DNA from: Calothrix sp. PCC 7103
Lineage (GTDB): Bacteria; Cyanobacteriota; Cyanobacteriia; Cyanobacteriales; Nostocaceae
Length of the DNA: 64,000 bases
NCBI RefSeq assembly: GCF_000331305.1
Contig: NZ_KB217478.1
Span: forward strand, 2,570,151-2,634,150
Direction of reading: 5' to 3'
The number at the start of each line of letters is the position of its first letter. Position 1 is the first letter of the stretch. This document shows positions 62,610 to 64,000 of this stretch, piece by piece. Position numbers and translations under genes: made by a program. Below the pieces are notes generated by a model, which searched no databases, was not told the origin of the DNA, and worked only from the letters and a program-made list of their open reading frames with translations.

Positions 62610-63200
62610 TTAATAACTATAACGTTCTTCAGCAAAGGGTTCGCCACGTTGGTGATAACCATTACGTTCCCAAAAACCCAAGTCTTCTTTTTCAAGAAAT
62701 TCTAAACCGTTTATCCACTTAGCGCTTTTCCAGGCATAAAGGTGAGGTACCACTAACCTCATAGGTCCACCATGTTCTGCTGGTAACGGTTCATCAAATA
62801 ATTTAAACGCAAAGAAATTTTCTTCACGTACAAAGTCTTCCATTGAAATGTTGGTTGTATAACCACCATAACAATGTTCCATTATATGCTTGGCTTTTGG
62901 CTCTACTTCGATCACCTTCATAAAGTCGGTGACTTTAATACCAGTCCATTTCACATCTAGTTTCGACCAACGAGTAACACAATGAAAATCAGCAGTAAAT
63001 TCACTTTGAGGTAACTCCATAAAGTCATCCCAAGTCAAAATTTTAGGCTCCACAGCACCCGATATACGAAATTCCCAAGTATTCATATCGACTTGAGGAG
63101 TCGAGCCATAAGTTAATACGGGGAAACCGTTCGTTAAATATTGACCTGGGGGTACTCGGTCGTTTGGTTCGGTTGGTTTTTGAAAAAATTTCCCTGGCAT
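62610..63200 (-). CDS. Sulfite-oxidase-like molybdenum oxidoreductase (MsrP/YedY-like)
   Basis: 196 aa from ATG 63200 (MPGKFFQKP; TTG 63206 possible). SUOX fold: WEFRISGAVEPKILTWDDFM, TADFHCVTRWSKLDVKWTGI (Cys Mo-ligand), HIMEHCYGGYTTNISMEDFV, LPAEHGGPMRLVVPHLYAWK and SAKWINGLEFL. There is no Tat signal and no adjacent heme partner, so it looks like a soluble cytoplasmic variant of MsrP/sulfite oxidase. Mo-cofactor comes via moeA products. Substrate unknown. Confidence 0.88.
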   Translation of the reverse strand: MPGKFFQKPTEPNDRVPPGQYLTNGFPVLTYGSTPQVDMNTWEFRISGAVEPKILTWDDFMELPQSEFTADFHCVTRWSKLDVKWTGIKVTDFMKVIEVEPKAKHIMEHCYGGYTTNISMEDFVREENFFAFKLFDEPLPAEHGGPMRLVVPHLYAWKSAKWINGLEFLEKEDLGFWERNGYHQRGEPFAEERYSY

Positions 63201-63224
63201 TGGCAAAAAGAGTTAGGAGGAACG

Positions 63225-63290
63225 GAGTTATGAGTTATGAGTTATGAGGCGCGGAGTTATTAGCTACTCAGCACGACTCACTCAGCACTC
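63225..63290. repeat. STRR heptamer repeats upstream of the molybdoenzyme
   Basis: GAGTTAT three times (63225-63245), then CTCAGCAC-type inverted heptamers (about 63267-63290). A hairpin between two minus-strand genes, same family as 29121 and 51201. Confidence 0.65.
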
Positions 63291-63301
63291 ATAACTCATT
63301 A

Positions 63302-63478
63302 TTACTCTTCGTCTTCGCTTTCTTCTTCATCTGTTGGATAGACGAAGGTTGAACGTCCACTCAATATTGATTTACCGAGGGAAATTGCTTTTTGTGCTTG
63401 GACTTCAGCTTTACGTCTCCAGGTTGCACGTCGTGAGTCACGCTTAGATTTTGAGGTTTTCTTCTTTGGAACAGCCAT
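63302..63478 (-). CDS. rpmF: 50S ribosomal protein L32
   Basis: 58 aa from ATG 63478: [20 protein letters not shown], then [20 protein letters not shown]. The acidic tail DEEESEDEE is typical of cyanobacterial and plastid L32. Zinc Cys are absent, as usual in this lineage. In-frame upstream ATG 63505 is unlikely. Confidence 0.95.
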   Translation of the reverse strand: MAVPKKKTSKSKRDSRRATWRRKAEVQAQKAISLGKSILSGRSTFVYPTDEEESEDEE

Positions 63479-63566
63479 GTTAGCGGATATCGCAATTTTT
63501 GACAACCTTTTTATTCTATGCCATTTACGAGAATTGGGAATAAACCAATTCAGAAGAGTGCATTGT

Positions 63567-64000
63567 TCATTGGTTCGGATTTCTTGGACTTGCTGGTGCT
63601 GGTGCTGGTTCTGGCTGAGGAACTGGTTGTTGTTGACTTACTGAGGAGTCAAATTGTAATAAACTGCGTGCAGTCTTGAAATACTTTGCCCAAACTTTTG
63701 GGTCAGGACGGTTACGCCATTGTTGACGACTAACTCGTAATTCTAGTATTGGTGCAATTGCGCCATAATTTTGCCCAGATACTATAACCGATACTTCTGT
63801 AATTAAAATATCTTGGTCGAAAGTTCGCTGTGCGGCCGCACGTGCTGCTGCTTCTGCTCTAGTTAGCATGTTTTGGTAAGTTTCTTCAAACAAGCGGTCA
63901 ATGACAATATCACCTGTTGCAGTATAAGCTCGCACTAATTGTGGTGCTATTCCTTCCGTAGCAACCCATACAGGTACGGCTATACCTAACATTAATATGG
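63567..64000 (-). CDS. Conserved cyanobacterial hypothetical protein (5' end may lie outside)
   Basis: At least 141 aa. The frame is open through the right edge, so ATG 63992 may not be the true start. The hydrophobic beginning ([10 protein letters not shown]) may be a signal or membrane segment. A helical alanine-rich part ([20 protein letters not shown]), a beta region and a Pro/Gln-rich tail ([17 protein letters not shown]) follow. About 90 bp upstream of rpmF on the same strand. Function unknown. Confidence 0.7.
   Translation of the reverse strand, partial: ILMLGIAVPVWVATEGIAPQLVRAYTATGDIVIDRLFEETYQNMLTRAEAAARAAAQRTFDQDILITEVSVIVSGQNYGAIAPILELRVSRQQWRNRPDPKVWAKYFKTARSLLQFDSSVSQQQPVPQPEPAPAPASPRNPNQ

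Noticed and set aside
1-64000. tRNA, rRNA and CRISPR arrays
   Set aside because: No T-loop-like GGTTCGAATCC pattern in a cloverleaf context, no rRNA sequence, and no direct repeats with regular unique spacers were seen. The tandem heptamers are spacerless.

Overview
The window reads as chromosomal DNA of a filamentous, probably heterocyst-forming cyanobacterium (Nostocales). The indicators are chlB (dark-operative protochlorophyllide reductase), a high-light-inducible protein preceded by a textbook HLR1 box, COP23 and PEP-CTERM proteins, FHA/Ser-Thr-kinase signalling, many hybrid histidine kinases, and tandem heptanucleotide (STRR-type) repeats between genes. The DNA is AT-rich, but the palindrome GGCGCC recurs far more often than composition predicts, while the usual cyanobacterial HIP1 octamer GCGATCGC was not seen. 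No tRNA, rRNA, CRISPR array or intact transposase was found. Both ends cut genes: a malic enzyme on the left and an unknown cyanobacterial protein on the right.

Layout. 1-13.7 kb is a signalling block: malic enzyme, a Ser/Thr kinase with a C-terminal PsbP-like domain, a four-module OmpR response regulator, FtsH flanked by two paralogous small coiled-coil proteins that share a duplicated promoter motif, a PAS histidine kinase, and a giant CheB-CheR-PAS-kinase-receiver fusion. 13.9-16 kb is an operon of two exported trypsin-like proteases and a COP23 protein. 16.3-17.5 kb holds gene debris and a Uma2 endonuclease. 17.7-25.2 kb has an FHA-ABCG transporter, chlB, an exported protein, and an FHA / zinc-ribbon-FHA / M50 protease operon. 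25.4-31.7 kb is metabolism: pgl, rph, an adenylate kinase, a CobA-like P-loop protein, dcd, thyX, the HLIP and a thioredoxin-fold protein. 31.8-38.3 kb carries aroA, a DUF2079 membrane protein bracketed by a 47-bp repeat, a broken ATPase, an antitoxin-like protein, a GNAT, and a GDYXXLXY/DUF2157 pair. 38.4-43.5 kb is rpmG-rpsR-rnb, an RDD protein and moeA. 43.6-49.2 kb is a TetR-MFP-RND efflux locus. 49.3-56.5 kb has an O-methyltransferase and the urease genes ureDAB...ureC, split by about 2.8 kb containing a cupin and a graveyard of toxin-antitoxin-like genes. 56.6-64 kb has a truncated DUF559 nuclease, a PEP-CTERM protein, a broken trypsin-co-occurring-domain gene, a receiver-kinase, an aldehyde dehydrogenase with a 2H-phosphoesterase-like partner, a sulfite-oxidase-like molybdoenzyme and rpmF.

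How the parts work together. The urease genes make the alpha, beta and gamma subunits plus UreD; the other accessory genes are not here. MoeA supports the molybdoenzyme at 62.6 kb. dcd and thyX both serve dTTP synthesis. rpmG-rpsR-rnb is a translation/RNA-decay operon. The most unusual observations are the duplicated promoter and small coiled-coil paralogues around ftsH, the GGCGCC enrichment, the split urease operon, a heptamer repeat inside the ureD coding sequence, and the FHA-FHA-M50 protease operon.
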